Assembly (NCBI RefSeq): GCF_018812025.1
Contig: NC_063054.1
Location: forward strand, 36,104,396-36,168,395
Origin: Megalobrama amblycephala
Lineage: Eukaryota; Chordata; Actinopteri; Cypriniformes; Xenocyprididae
DNA: 64,000 bases
Direction: 5' to 3'
The notes under the pieces: generated by a model
Database searches by the model: none
The model's input: the letters and a program-made list of their open reading frames with translations, nothing else
Told to the model about the DNA's origin: nothing
Part shown: positions 12,536-23,559 of the stretch, piece by piece
Layout: every line of letters begins with the position of its first letter
Numbering within the stretch: the stretch's first letter is position 1
Position numbers and translations under genes: made by a program

Positions 12536-12631
12536 CATCCATTGTTTCTTCCATCCATCCATCCATCCATCCATCCATCCATCCATCCATCCATCCATCC
12601 GTCTGTCGTTCCATCTGTCCGTCTGTCTGTC
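11689..12631. repeat. 0.94-kb compound tetranucleotide array (ATCC/ATCT/GTCT/GTCC)
   Basis: Nearly continuous four-base repeats alternate between ATCC blocks, ATCT blocks and short GTCT or GTCC blocks, in a roughly repeating super-order (ATCC, TTGTTCC spacer, GTCC, ATCT). Because 4 and 3 are coprime, stop-free frames arise in all + phases and in the minus phases. The apparent proteins of over 300 residues made of HPSI/YLSI units are artefacts. Confidence 0.98.
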
Positions 12632-13524
12632 GAATTCAATGTTGCTGGCTTAATTCAAATTCATTTTTGAATGGTGCACAACCCTACTATTGGTATAAAA
12701 TACTTAGATCTACATGTAAATTTATATTTTTTATACTTAAAGAATTTTTATTTATACTTAAAGATGCAGTGTAAATAGTCACTTAGTAAATGCTTGTTTA
12801 TAAAGTTACTTTCAGTGCAGTTCCTCTGGAGTATCCTGAGGTTAAATGCAATGCAAAAGAACATGCAAAGCATTGTTTTTGTGGAAGTCCAGTAGGAGAT
12901 AACAAAACAAGTGTGTACTAGAGTTGTTTACTAGTGTATTGAGGGGAAGATGATGAATCTAATTGAGCGGCTCAGTTAGTTGTTATGTTCAGTTGTCTTG
13001 ACCTCGAAATGGCTCTCGCATGTAACTGGGGATCCGGGTTTAGTGCAGGTGTGGGATGGGCCGAGGTTGTGACGGATGCAGCGAGCCGCAGTTATCATGC
13101 TCCACCAGCAGGGCTGCTTCTAATCTTTTAATGCACATAAGCAGATTTGGGTCACTGTAGAACCTTCTCACAGACTGGAACCCTGTTTTGACTCTCTCTG
13201 AAAGCAGGTGCCATCATCTCTGTGGGGTTCTGCAGTATCTGTTTTCCTCTATTTGTGCCTGCAGAAGAGCCACCAGCCCTGGAGGACGTCCTGCTATGCT
13301 GGCAGAGATGCAGCGCTCCGGATCAGATGTGATGACATGCTGATCTGCACGCTCCACTAACTCTGTTCTCACCTGAATAAGAGCATCTTGCTGTTTTAGC
13401 TTGAGCGAAAGTCAAAGACTCTTAGATTTTACTGATGGGCATCAGTTATGTTTCTCTGGAATACTTGATTCTGATTGTTCATGTCAGATTTATTTATATA
13501 GTGCTTTTAACAATACACATTGGC
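12632..13524. other. Unassigned sequence
   Basis: A pyrimidine tract ending TGTGCCTGCAG near 13270 resembles a splice acceptor, but the following frame stops early and no convincing donor follows. No feature is supported. Confidence 0.35.
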
Positions 13525-13796
13525 TGCATCTGAAATTGCATACTTCCCTACTCTATATAGTAGGTCTAAAACCATATGTGACAAAAGTATGTGCAAATTC
13601 ACTGTACTCATAAAAGAGTAGGCAAAAAATAACCAGATGACCTACTACTTCTGGCGAAATTCTGAAATGTGGACACTTTACTATCCCATGAGGCCACTGG
13701 AGAGGATTTGTGAATGGCAGTGAAGTGACACAACTGCCGCTTGTAGGTCACGTGATAATGACAGCATGGTGAATGTAGTGTGCGATTGAGGGAACA
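13525..13796 (+). mobile_element. MITE fragment adjoining the minisatellite
   Basis: The text GCATCTGAAATTGCATACTT, then CTATATAGTAGG, GACCTACTACTTCTGGCGAA and GTAGGTCACGTGATAATGAC, is recognisable as one end of a dispersed fish MITE. Instead of a matching opposite end, the 42-bp minisatellite begins at its right edge. The tandem array may therefore have grown from or inside this element. Confidence 0.5.
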
Positions 13797-14831
13797 AAAT
13801 AGTAAAGCGTGCGCATGATTTAGCAAATCGAGGGAACAAACTAAATAGTAAATTGTGCGCACGATTTAGCAAATCATGGGAACGAAATAGTAAATCGTCC
13901 GCATGATTTAGCAAATCAAGGGAACGAAATAGTAAATCGTGTGCACGATTTAGCAAATCGAAGGAACGAAATAGTAAATCGTCCACATGATTTAGCAAAT
14001 CAAGGGAACGAAATAGTAAATCGTCCGCATGATTTAGCAAATCAAGGGAACGAAATAGTAAATCGTGCGCACGATTTAGCAAATCGAAGGAACAAAATAG
14101 TAGTAAATCGTCCGCATGATTTAGCAAATCAAGGGAACGAAATAGTAAATCGTGCGCACGATTTAGCAAATCGAAGGAACAAAATAGTAGTAAATCGTCC
14201 GCATGATTTAGCAAATCAAGGGAACTAAATAGTAAATCGTCCGTACGATTTAGCAAATCGATGGAACGAAATAGTAAATCGTCTGCACGATTTAGCAAAT
14301 CGAGGGACCGAAATAGTAAATCGTCTGCACGATTTAGCAAATCGAGGGAACGAAATAGTAAATCGTCCGCACAATTTAGCAAATCGAGGGACCGAAATAG
14401 TAAATCATGCACACGATTTAGCAAATCGAGGGACCGAAATAGTAAATCGTCTGCACGATTTAGCAAATCGAGGGACCGAAATAGTAAATCGTCTGCACGA
14501 TTTAGCAAATCGAGGGAACGAAATAGTAAATCGTCTGCACGATTTAGCAAATCGAGGGACCGAAATAGTAAATCGTCTGCACAATTTAGCAAATCGAGGG
14601 ACCGAAATAGTAAATCGTCCGCACGATTTAGCAAATCGAGGGACCGAAATAGTAAATCGTTCGCACGATTTAGTAAATCGAGGGACCGAAATAGTAAATC
14701 GTTCGCACGATTTAGTAAATCGAGGGACCGAAATAGTAAATCGTCTGCACGATTTAGCAAATCGAGGGAACGAAATAGTAAATCGTCCGCACAATTTAGC
14801 AAATCGAGGGACCGAAATTGTAAATTCTCAT
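13797..14831. repeat. 42-bp minisatellite, about 25 units
   Basis: The unit starts AAATAGTAAATCGT, continues with a variable GCGCACGATTT-type core and ends GCAAATCGAGGGAACG. Unit starts fall near 13797, 13842, 13886 and then mostly every 42 bases to 14815. Two units near 14095 and 14182 carry an extra three bases. Some units contain the perfect 18-bp palindrome AAATCGTGCGCACGATTT. As 42 is divisible by three, frames stay open for hundreds of codons on both strands (373 codons minus, 191 codons plus), giving 14-residue protein-like repeats. These are best treated as non-coding. Confidence 0.97.
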
Positions 14832-15970
14832 TGTGAAATACTCAATATGACCACACATTCATTTACTGCATTGCGTGTCAGCCATAAACAGTCTACAGTA
14901 AAACTAATGAACTATATTACTTGGCAGAAGATGTGTTTATTGGGATCATTAATCATTTTAATTTATTGAACATTGGCATCATTTATCTTATTGTTGTTGC
15001 ATTGTCTCTCATGTAATGTCTCTCGTGGCTTGATGTGACAGAGTAACTTGCAGTATTTTTCAGTGTAGCATTGATGTATTGTGAAAATTATTCTGAATGT
15101 CATGATATGCCTTGTATGATGTGGCATAAAATTTGACTTGACCACAAAATGATAAACATCATTGGCAGTGCTTGTAAAGGTCATCAATCAGGGTCAAAGT
15201 TTCATTTTTTAAATTAAGTTTGGTGTGATGCTGTAGCTTGGCGCTGCTCTACATAGTTTAGTTCACTGATTGAAGTAACACCGCTGCATTGTTTCAGAAA
15301 GCAAACGCGAGACTCTCTGAGGAATCACTGTGCTGTACAGATCTGTTCTATCAATACAGGTTCATGGTCAGCCTGGTTTCCACATTGATGGTCTACGGGA
15401 AGAGCATTTCCAGCTTGTTTGAGCAGGCTAATCAAAAGAGCCCGTTCCATTAGCGGCCTCACGCTGGACTCACCCCAGGCAGTGACAGGCACGAGGATGT
15501 TGCCAGATTGGAATCCATTATGAAGCCTTCTGCACAGGTCTCCACATTAGCCAGCTGATTCCACTGCAGCTTCTGTAAGTCACTGGATTTGCTTCAGGAT
15601 TTTACATTACATGCCAAGTGGAAACCCAGCACAGTACGAAAATGAAATATCGAAATCAAACATCACCTTAAAATCAAACATTTATTTTCATTAATATTAC
15701 ACTGAATAGCATTGACCCAACAACATTCAAAATTATTAAACAGCTGCATACACACTGCATGAAAGGTAAAATTCGAAAAAGCATACTTGTATTTAATGTA
15801 GACCAGGGTCTTTTTTACCATATTTTTGACAATCTGTGCATACAGGACATTTATGAAATTTGACTAGAGTTTGATTGAACGCATGGCATATCAACTAATA
15901 TGTGAATTTTTTTTTTCCTTTCAAAAGTTTTTTTTTTTTTTACTATTCTAACAATGGTTCTGTTTTCATT
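14832..15970. other. Unassigned sequence, partly non-repetitive
   Basis: No transposon ends are recognised. 15290-15580 is a balanced-composition block unlike its AT-rich surroundings and could be conserved non-coding DNA. No gene is supported. Confidence 0.35.
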
Positions 15971-17145
15971 TAAAGGGGTGGTTCAATGCGATTTAACTTT
16001 AGTTAATGTGTAATGTTGCTGCTTGAGCATAAACAGTATCTGCAAAGATACAGCTTTGAAAGTTCAATGCAAACAGAGATATTGTCTTGTAAAGTTAAGG
16101 CATTAAGGACCGGTTTGGACTATAACAAGCTTCTTCCCGGGTTGGTGACATCATAAACCCTGCAAAACACAAAGTGGGCGAGGTCATATCGCGCAGCATG
16201 TGGAAGAGGAAGAGTTGTGTTCACCGGACACGAGCAACATTTCTACACTGGATGCGCTGCTGAAGACAGCTTCCAGAATCTACACGAGTTCAATGCTGGA
16301 TGGCTATTACTGAAAGAAGCAGTTCCCACTTTAAAAAAGCTGCTGTTTATTGCCCCCAAACTGTAAGTACGTTTTATTGTTTGTAAATGTCTTTTAAACT
16401 TATAGTTCTGTTGCTATTTTTGGTTACATCAAGGACATAAACAAAGACCAACGCGTTTTTGCTTCGCTAGCCAGTTAGCTTAATTCTAGTGCATACTTCA
16501 ACAAACGCCAACAAACGTCTTTGTTCATAGACAAACAGTTGTTCATGCTATAAATTAAACGATACCTTTTACAAAAATGCGACTACTCAGTCATGTATTC
16601 GGCTACAGTAAAGCTTTAATCAGGATAAAACTGTATATTGAAAGCTAACAAACAGCAGTGACAGCATATCTAAACACTTTGACACAAATACTAAATGAAA
16701 TACCATTCATAAACATCCTTTAAAAGCCGCGATTGCAGAGGTTCCGCTTCACCCTCTTCATCTGGGTCTGATTCGGCTCAATTTGATACAGCAATATAGA
16801 CGCCATTATTTACATTTCCACTGAAGCACATGTAACGGCTCTGGTAACAACTAATGGTAAGGGGTGTGGCGTTTCCGGACGCTTCAGCGAATCACGATGG
16901 CTCTGGATACACTGGCCCAGCTAACCAATCTGAGCACATTGCGTATTTCGGAGGGAGTGGCTTCATAGAAGCAGGAAGTCAAACGAGCCGTTCGAATGAC
17001 AATGGAAACAGAGGTGTAGAATAAAGGTAAAATATATGAAAAATACGGCTTTTTTTTTTTAAAAACGAAGCATTAAGATATGTTAAACTGCACCCCAAAA
17101 ACACAATCAAGCCTAGAAAAAAAAAAACACCGAACCACCCCTTTA
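15971..17145. mobile_element. 1175-bp non-autonomous element sharing a module with family A
   Basis: The 14-bp inverted ends TAAAGGGGTGGTTC (15971-15984) and GAACCACCCCTTTA (17132-17145) are exact. The left 190 bases, with words such as GTAATGTTGCTGCTTGAGC and GTTCAATGCAAACAGAGATA, are the reverse complement of the right part of family A (about 1150-1340). The rest differs, so the two families share one module. A possible donor-like site lies after CAAACTGTAAGTAC near 16362, as in parent elements with introns. No long open frame remains. Confidence 0.8.
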
Positions 17146-17408
17146 ATACTGTTTTTTCCCCTGCTGTCTGCCACTGAAATGGGTCAAAACCCTCCTGTGA
17201 CTGGTATGTTGTGACCCATTTTGGTCCACTGCTGTAAAACAGCACTATAGGGATCATTTCTGTCTGGATACCATCAGATAAAATGAGTGTCTCTGTGGCT
17301 CCATGTATCTTTTGGCTTTTGCTCAAGTAAAAAACAAAAACAATGTGCAGGGTTTTTTCATCAGTTTTTGAGCTGGATGCATCAGCAACATGATGTACAT
17401 ATGTTGCA
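17146..17408. other. Unassigned spacer
   Basis: Short unassigned DNA between two transposable elements. Confidence 0.35.
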
Positions 17409-17956
17409 TTAAATAATTAGTTCACTTCAAAATTGAAATTTCCTTATAATTTACTCACCCCCATGTCATCCAAGATGTTTATGTCTTTCTTTCTTCAGTT
17501 GAAAAGAAATTAAGGTTTTAGAGGAAAACATTCCATAATTTTTCTCTATATAGTGGACTTCACTGGGGTTCAATGGGTTGAAGGTCCAAATTGCCATTTC
17601 AGTGCAGCTTCAAAGAGCTCTACATGATCCCAGACAAGGAATAAGTGTAAAACAATCTGCCATTAAAAAAAAAAAAAAAAAGTGTATACTTTTTAACCAC
17701 AAATGCTCGTCTTGCACTCTCTGCGATGCACCATGCATTACGTAATCACGTTGGAAAGATCATACGCACTGAAACTGACATTAGGACCTTCAACCTTTTG
17801 AACCCCAGTGAAGTCCACTATATGGAGAAAAATCCTTTTTCCTCAAAAACCTTAATTTTGTTTCGATCGAAGAAAGAAAGACATAAACATCCTGGATGAC
17901 ATGGGGGTGAGTAAATTATCAGGAAATTTTAATTCTGAAGTGAACTAATCCTTTAA
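17409..17956. mobile_element. TTAA-ended foldback MITE, about 548 bp
   Basis: The left part TTAGTTCACTTCAAAATTGA and right part TCTGAAGTGAACTAATCC are inverted copies. Inner arms pair over most of the length: ACTCACCCCCATGTCATCCA with TGGATGACATGGGGGTGAGT, and AGTGGACTTCACTGGGGTTC with its complement near 17800. TTAA lies at each outer end, compatible with a TTAA-targeting transposase of piggyBac type, although that is inference. A related foldback is at 53840-54651. Confidence 0.88.
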
Positions 17957-18765
17957 CAGCATGTAATCCTAACTGAACTGTGTGTTTGCGCATTGAGTAT
18001 TTTGTCGGTATTTGTGGTCACAAACTGTGCGTTTCGAATCATTGTGTAACAGCAATCATTTTTTTATTTTTTAGCCTTTTATATTAGAGATGAATTCATT
18101 ACCATTCAAGCAGTATTATCACAGGGTGTCATATCTGAACATACAAAAGCCTTTTCCTCTGAGAGCATCCCATAAACAAACACATAATAGAGCGATTCAA
18201 TTATTGGGCTCTAGATAAACCACCAGTGGGACTCGCCAATGTCAATAATGCTGATAAAAGAGATTCAGAATGTATCTGTCACACACATCAGACTCTATAA
18301 ATAGAGGAAGCACTTACACAGAAAGCAGCCCGAAACCTATTTAAACAAAGCTGCAAGAAAATCATCTATTCTGGCTTGGAACCAATTTGTACAGTTTATT
18401 TCCTTTCAATTTAGAGAAGTCGGAAAAGTCATCCTCGGGGAAAAATTGCTTTTGTTTTTATGTGCAAAACAGTCTTCCCATTATCTCAGATAAATATAAA
18501 ATAATGATTTTTAATATTTCCAAAATAAAGCAACGATCATGCAATGATCTTTCAGTTTATTCCACTTCCATTTGATTCTAATTTCAGTGTCTGTTCTTCC
18601 TACAGCTGATTTTAGTACGTTTTTTTAATCACGGCAGTAGGGAAAGTCATTCTGGTGAGTGAGGCAGGACAAGGTGATCGACCAACTAAACTAACTTGGA
18701 TTCAAGTCATGTTTTTATAATGGGACCTGTGTGATGGAGCTCTATATGCTTGTGAGCCACGATTG
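17957..18765. other. Unassigned, possibly conserved non-coding at 18160-18320
   Basis: 18160-18320 is non-repetitive with the text GCGATTCAATTATTGGGCTC and CCACCAGTGGGACTCGCCAA, unlike any repeat in the window. No coding frame with splice context was found. Confidence 0.35.
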
Positions 18766-18935
18766 AATTCTTGCTCCAAAAATATGTGGACGCCCCTTTC
18801 TAAATAATAGGTTTGGTTATTCTAGTAATTTCTGTGAGGAAAAATCGTAATATTACACCATACATTGACATGCTAGAGAATTGTGTGCTTGCTTCCAGCT
18901 TTGTAGCAACCATTTTTCGAGAGTCTCTTTCTATT
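18766..18935 (+). pseudogene. Tc1-like transposon remnant, left arm of an inverted pair
   Basis: AAAATATGTGGACGCCCCTT, TTTGGTTATTCTAGTAATTT and ACATGCTAGAGAATTGTGTG correspond to the sense strand of part of a fish Tc1-like transposase region. The same stretch appears inverted at 20508-20662. The frame is broken and only a small part of the gene remains. The opposite orientations suggest a palindromic transposon derivative. Confidence 0.5.
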
Positions 18936-19757
18936 CCAGTGTGGTAAAAAATTGAGTCCCCCCAGGAATCAGGTCTCCTTTAGGATCCTGAGTGATCAAT
19001 TTCTTGTGACACCGGAACGACAGTGTCCCAAAGTGAAGTGTATATGAAAGTGATTTACTGACTCTGGTGTCAGAGAAAAACTTTGGGGTGATTTGGAGCC
19101 ATCTAAATATCACAAAAATATTTTGAATAAAGCAGCATTTCCAACCCATGTGTTTGAGAGAACAAAATCCGCACTTCTAAGGAAAATTATGCAAAATAAA
19201 AATGGAAATGAAAGCTGTATCCACTGGGGGAGTCATTGCGACTCTTACTAAATATAATAAATTACTTGAAACGACTTTAGTTTATGAACATGGAATATTT
19301 AGAGGAAGACAAAACAGCCATTCCTTCTGGGTTATTGTAATAAGTACGTTCTTGTGCATATGCATAATTAAGTTTACACTAAACATCTCAAATTTCTTTT
19401 ATCTTATATACATTTAATATTTTAATACTTTCATTCAATAAGGCATGCATAAACTATGATGAAAACACCTCATTTTCACATTTTCATGATAATATGTGGA
19501 TTGAAACCTAGCTATTAATGCGCTTGTGTTTGAATGGAAGGAAATTCCTACATCTATGTTTCAATATCTAGTGGAAAAACTTCCCAGTGGAAAACTTTGA
19601 AGCTGTTATACCAGCAAAGGGAAGGGTTAATGTGTTCGAAATGAAATGTTCAACAAGACACAAGAGCATCAGTGAAGCCAGACTGTTGTTGAGTGATCGC
19701 TGTTCCAGTTCATCCTGAAAGGGTTCAGTTTAGGTCTTGGTTTGTGCAAGCCGATCA
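18936..19757. other. Unassigned interior between inverted Tc1 arms
   Basis: Contains one arm of a local duplication (about 19286-19400, see 22610-22840). A minus-strand open frame of 72 codons at 18931-19149 shows no recognisable family. Confidence 0.35.
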
Positions 19758-20482
19758 AGTTCACCCATTAACTTTTTTGCTCACCAGTCACTGTGGTTTT
19801 CCAAAGTTACTAGCCACTCAGCATTTTCACTAGCCACAATTTTGACATCGATACCTTGGGGAAAAACTGCCATATAGATATTTTTAATATGATCTCATAA
19901 TTTGGCAGCAGGTATATTAGGCTGCTGTCACTTTAAGACCTGATGCACGGATCCATTGTACTGTTACACGTGCATTTTCTTTCTCAACTTACTTGAAACA
20001 TAACTGACTGTTTACACGTGAATACTCACAAGACCGGCATTTTTTTGTGTGTATTTGGCTGTTTAAGTGTAATAAGCAGTGAAAAATAACTCAGTTTAGT
20101 ACTGAGAGGTGGCTTTATGTGCCACACTTTGGGTGTGAGAACAAAATCTGTGGGAATGAGTAAAATTATGTGCAATCCCACGCCGAAATTCAACAATATT
20201 CATCCGGAGCAAATGAAAAAAGGCGTGCTTGTGTGTCCACTTGCTGTTGAAGAGATGAGAGAGAGAAAGAGCTGCTGGTATCGTGTATCTGTTCTGCAGA
20301 AAATTAGTATTTGAAGCTTTTCAGATATTTCAGTATCGATATGTATCAAAAAAATTTTTTTTTGACAACACTACATTGCACTTAGTTTATTATTTTAGAT
20401 GCCTTTTTAAAAGACTACAATTGAAAAATGTATATATAATATGTATAATTCAACGGCTGGCGGGTGTTAATGTCAAGCCCTG
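19758..20482 (-). mobile_element. Non-autonomous element ending in GGGCTTGACATTAAC
   Basis: The right end reads GGCGGGTGTTAATGTCAAGC, the reverse complement of the element start at 63447. The left region contains TTAACTTTTTTGCTCACCAG and TAGCCACTCAGCATTTTCAC, which I recognise as the other end of the same fish family. The word GGCTGCTGTCACTTTAAGAC recurs inverted near 46920. No coding frame. Probably hAT-related, but no target duplication was established. Confidence 0.6.
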
Positions 20483-20507
20483 ATCCCCACTATAGTCAGA
20501 AAACCAA

Positions 20508-20662
20508 ACTGAAAAGAATCCTCCCAAAACTATTGCAATGAAATTGGAAGAAAAGTCTAGAATGACACTGCATGGTGTAGCATTAAGATTTGATTTCACT
20601 GGAATTACTAAAATAGCCAAACCCATTCATTAAAGAGGGGAGTCCACATACTGGCCATAGAG
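20508..20662 (-). pseudogene. Tc1-like transposon remnant, right arm of an inverted pair
   Basis: CTGCATGGTGTAGCATTAAG, TTTCACTGGAATTACTAAAA and AGTCCACATACTGGCCATAG are inverted relative to the copy at 18766-18935 and align along its length. The fragment is frame-broken and too short to retain any catalytic motif. Confidence 0.5.
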
Positions 20663-21890
20663 TGTGTGTTTTTGGACACTGTAGATGAGATTGTGCCAAG
20701 AGAAAACACCTCTCCAGTCAACCTGCTTATTATAAATGCCTATTGAAATAAACCAGCAAAGGTCTCTGTATCTCATACTCATTGGGAGAAACAAGCCCCA
20801 TCACAGATTGTATTCAAAGGCAACTTTGTACCACTTACAAGGTGGGTTGGGGAACAGGGTCATTCCCAAGAGAACCACCGGCTCAGTGGTTTCCACAGCA
20901 CTGAGGATTCATAAATCAAACTCTGGGCTGCGTAATATCATAAAGTACCCAGAGAGCCTTCCAGGGCCGCTGCGTATGTGTGTGTAATAAACTTAAGAAG
21001 CCGAAAGCAACAAACTACTGCAGCGTCTACAGACAGAAATGACCACACACCACAAAACACGAGTATAACCAACCAGCTCTCATACCGGTGAATCTCAACT
21101 GGTTGGTTGCAGGTCTGATCTGATGGGTCACGGACAGCAGGAAAAATGATTGTAAGTGCAAATAATATAATATAATCAATTGTGCACATTTAGAACAGTT
21201 AAAAGGAAATAAATGCATTATCTTTTGTCATTGGCCAATTGAACTCTGATATTTTGGTGCAAATTCATCTGTCACTTAATGCGATTTTTGGCTCGGTGTG
21301 TGTTCATGTGTTTTGGGTACAAACTTGTCTTTTTCGCATATATTTTCATGGTTAAATAATAATTTCGGTATGAAGTAACAAAACACTTTTCCTCATCATC
21401 TGATGTTCAATGCAAAATCTGAGACAAAACCAGTTGAGAGCCACTGTCGGATACTCTTACTTTTAGTTAGTTCAGTGACATGCCAACCTCAAACTGTACT
21501 AGTTAAAACTGCTGTTTTTTGTCCTGTGAAATGATTTGATGAAAGCTGAGGTTGTGGACACAGATGAGTGCTGTCATTGGTCATCTCACCTCAGAGCTCA
21601 GTTGCTGTGCGCGGTGTTGAACTGACTGAATGATGCTTTTAATCCAGCAGGAGACCAAACCCGTCCGGCATCTGATTCCATGAGGCTTCACAGTATTAAA
21701 ATCCAACTCATGTAGTGAGACAGAAAACACTCAAGCATTGCACGAGGATAATGTTGAGAGGAAAAGCCTCAGAAATAAACGTTTGCAAATAAAAAAAAAA
21801 GAAAAAAGCCTGTTTGGATTCCAGCGTGTCTCGCAGCTGCGCTCGGATGAAATCACGATGCAATTCACCTCATTCCCGAATGCTTGCGCT

Positions 21891-21896
<6 letters not shown>
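20663..21896. other. Unassigned sequence
   Basis: Mostly unique-looking DNA. Overlapping small open frames on both strands at 20736-21218 have no recognised motif. GGTTCTCTTGGGAATGACCC (minus, around 20870) and neighbouring text lie in a balanced-composition block, but no gene is supported. Confidence 0.35.
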
Positions 21897-21940
<44 letters not shown>

Positions 21941-21941
21941 T
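21897..21941. repeat. (CT)n and (CA)n microsatellite
   Basis: About 33 bases of CT dinucleotide followed by a short CA tract. Confidence 0.95.
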
Positions 21942-22206
21942 TTTTTTTCTGTCCCTCCCTACATCTTTCTCTCTCCCTTTCTTTCACTCTCTCTCTATTT
22001 CAATTCAATTTAGTGTTTTATTGACATAATGAAACCGATGAATCCAGAACATTTGTATTGCAAAAAAAAAGGTAGTGCAAATTATTTTAAATAAAATACA
22101 AATAAAATAAAAGGTGTTTTCTCAAAATAAAATATTAAATATTTCATAGAGCTTATATACATTGTTAATATAAGTGATAATTAAAATTAAAACATATATA
22201 TAAAAA

Positions 22207-22385
22207 TAATAATAATAATAATAATAAATTACTAATATTAATAACAATAAATACAATTAAAATTATTTTTTCTACTGTGATGCATGTTAGTGGCATATTA
22301 TATTATATTATATTATATTATATTATATTATATTATGTTATGTTATGTTATGTTATGTTATGTTATGTTATGTTATGTTATGCTA
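22207..22385. repeat. (AAT)n and (TATTA/TATGT)n low-complexity array
   Basis: An AAT trinucleotide tract at 22207-22227 and a pentanucleotide array from 22295 that shifts from TATTA to TATGT units. Translated repeats here are not genes. Confidence 0.9.
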
Positions 22386-23559
22386 TGTTGTTATACTATA
22401 TTGTGTTATATTATATTGCATTATCATATTACATTATTATATTATATTAATTATATTAAATATGAAAATTATATATATATAATATACAAAAATAAAGAGC
22501 ATATCTTCTGCTGTCTGAAGTTGATTTGAATAGCAAATGCACAGCGGTGCTTCATGAAAAATAAATAGTTTAATAGGTTGATTCAGATTGTAGAGATTGA
22601 GCTGGTTATGAACATGAAATATTTAGAGGAAAGCAAAACAGCCAACCCAGCGCTGATATTGACTTCAAGCATATATTTGGCTGGTCTCTCCAGGACTGCT
22701 ATTTAGACAAACAATATCATTTAGATTTTCTTTCTGGGTTATAGTTTATACAGAGTCATTAGCAGGGCAGTCTTTTCTTATTTATGTTTATGTGCATATG
22801 CATAATTAAGTTTACACTAAGCATCTCAGATTTCTTTGTTTAGAAATAGCATACTATCATATACTCTTACTATTTGTGCAATAAGTATAAAGTACATAGT
22901 ATGCACATTTTCTGTATGCATGATGATGTGTGCCAGAATGTGCCGCTTCAAGCCAAAGATCCCTGCGTGAGAGACAGCAGTTTGCTGATGTGGCGTGAGT
23001 TCATGCTGTTCTCCGTGTGTCTTCAGTTTCAGGACGAACCCAGAACAGAATGCGGAATGAAGAAACATTTCGAAAGAAACTATTATTAGAAAAGGAGGCA
23101 CCGCAAATGTTTTAATGATTTATTCATAATTTAGTATTATGACAGCAAGACAGATGTGCAGTCTGAAGTGTGTTTTCAGCTGTCACATTCTCTTTCTCAC
23201 ACACTTGTTTATCTCCTCTGGTCAGAGAGACGGTCATTGTCACGATCTGGGCAAAGACAGACAGTTTGTGGTGTTATTATCTGTACTTTCTGACCATCTT
23301 TCCTGTCATCTCTCTTCTCTTTCTCAGTTTACTCTTGTTTCTCTTTTCGCTTGTCTTTCCTCTTGCTCAGATATTGCTCTTTTGTGGCTCAGGAGGTTTA
23401 ATTGAAGTTTCAACGTCAATGTTTCTCCTGAAATTGTTTAGGAGAAATAAAAATTTGAGATAGTAATCATATGGAATTTAAGAATTTTGGTTCCTAAACA
23501 ATTCTTTTTGGTAAAAGATCTTATTCTTAACAGTGTTATTTTAGTATAATGTATATGCC
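22386..23559. other. Unassigned; holds one arm of a local duplication
   Basis: 22610-22840 repeats the text of 19286-19400 (GTGCATATGCATAATTAAGT and surrounding words) with about 90 extra bases in the middle. Open frames at 22874-23463 show no family resemblance. Confidence 0.35.

Noticed and set aside
11642..12774. Three overlapping + strand open frames of over 300 codons and several minus-strand frames made of HPSI, YLSI or MDGW units
   Set aside because: They are direct translations of the ATCC/ATCT array, open in all phases, with no codon structure, domain or start context.
13271..13377. Segment after a TGCCTGCAG acceptor-like site
   Set aside because: The three frames meet stops quickly and no donor consensus is present.
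13797..14831. Array resembling a CRISPR (regular repeats with a palindrome)
   Set aside because: Units are contiguous with no unique spacers, and the setting is a vertebrate-type genome. It is a minisatellite.
13681..14836. A 373-codon minus frame and a 191-codon plus SR-like frame
   Set aside because: The 42-bp period keeps frames open on both strands. The residue repeats simply mirror the DNA unit.
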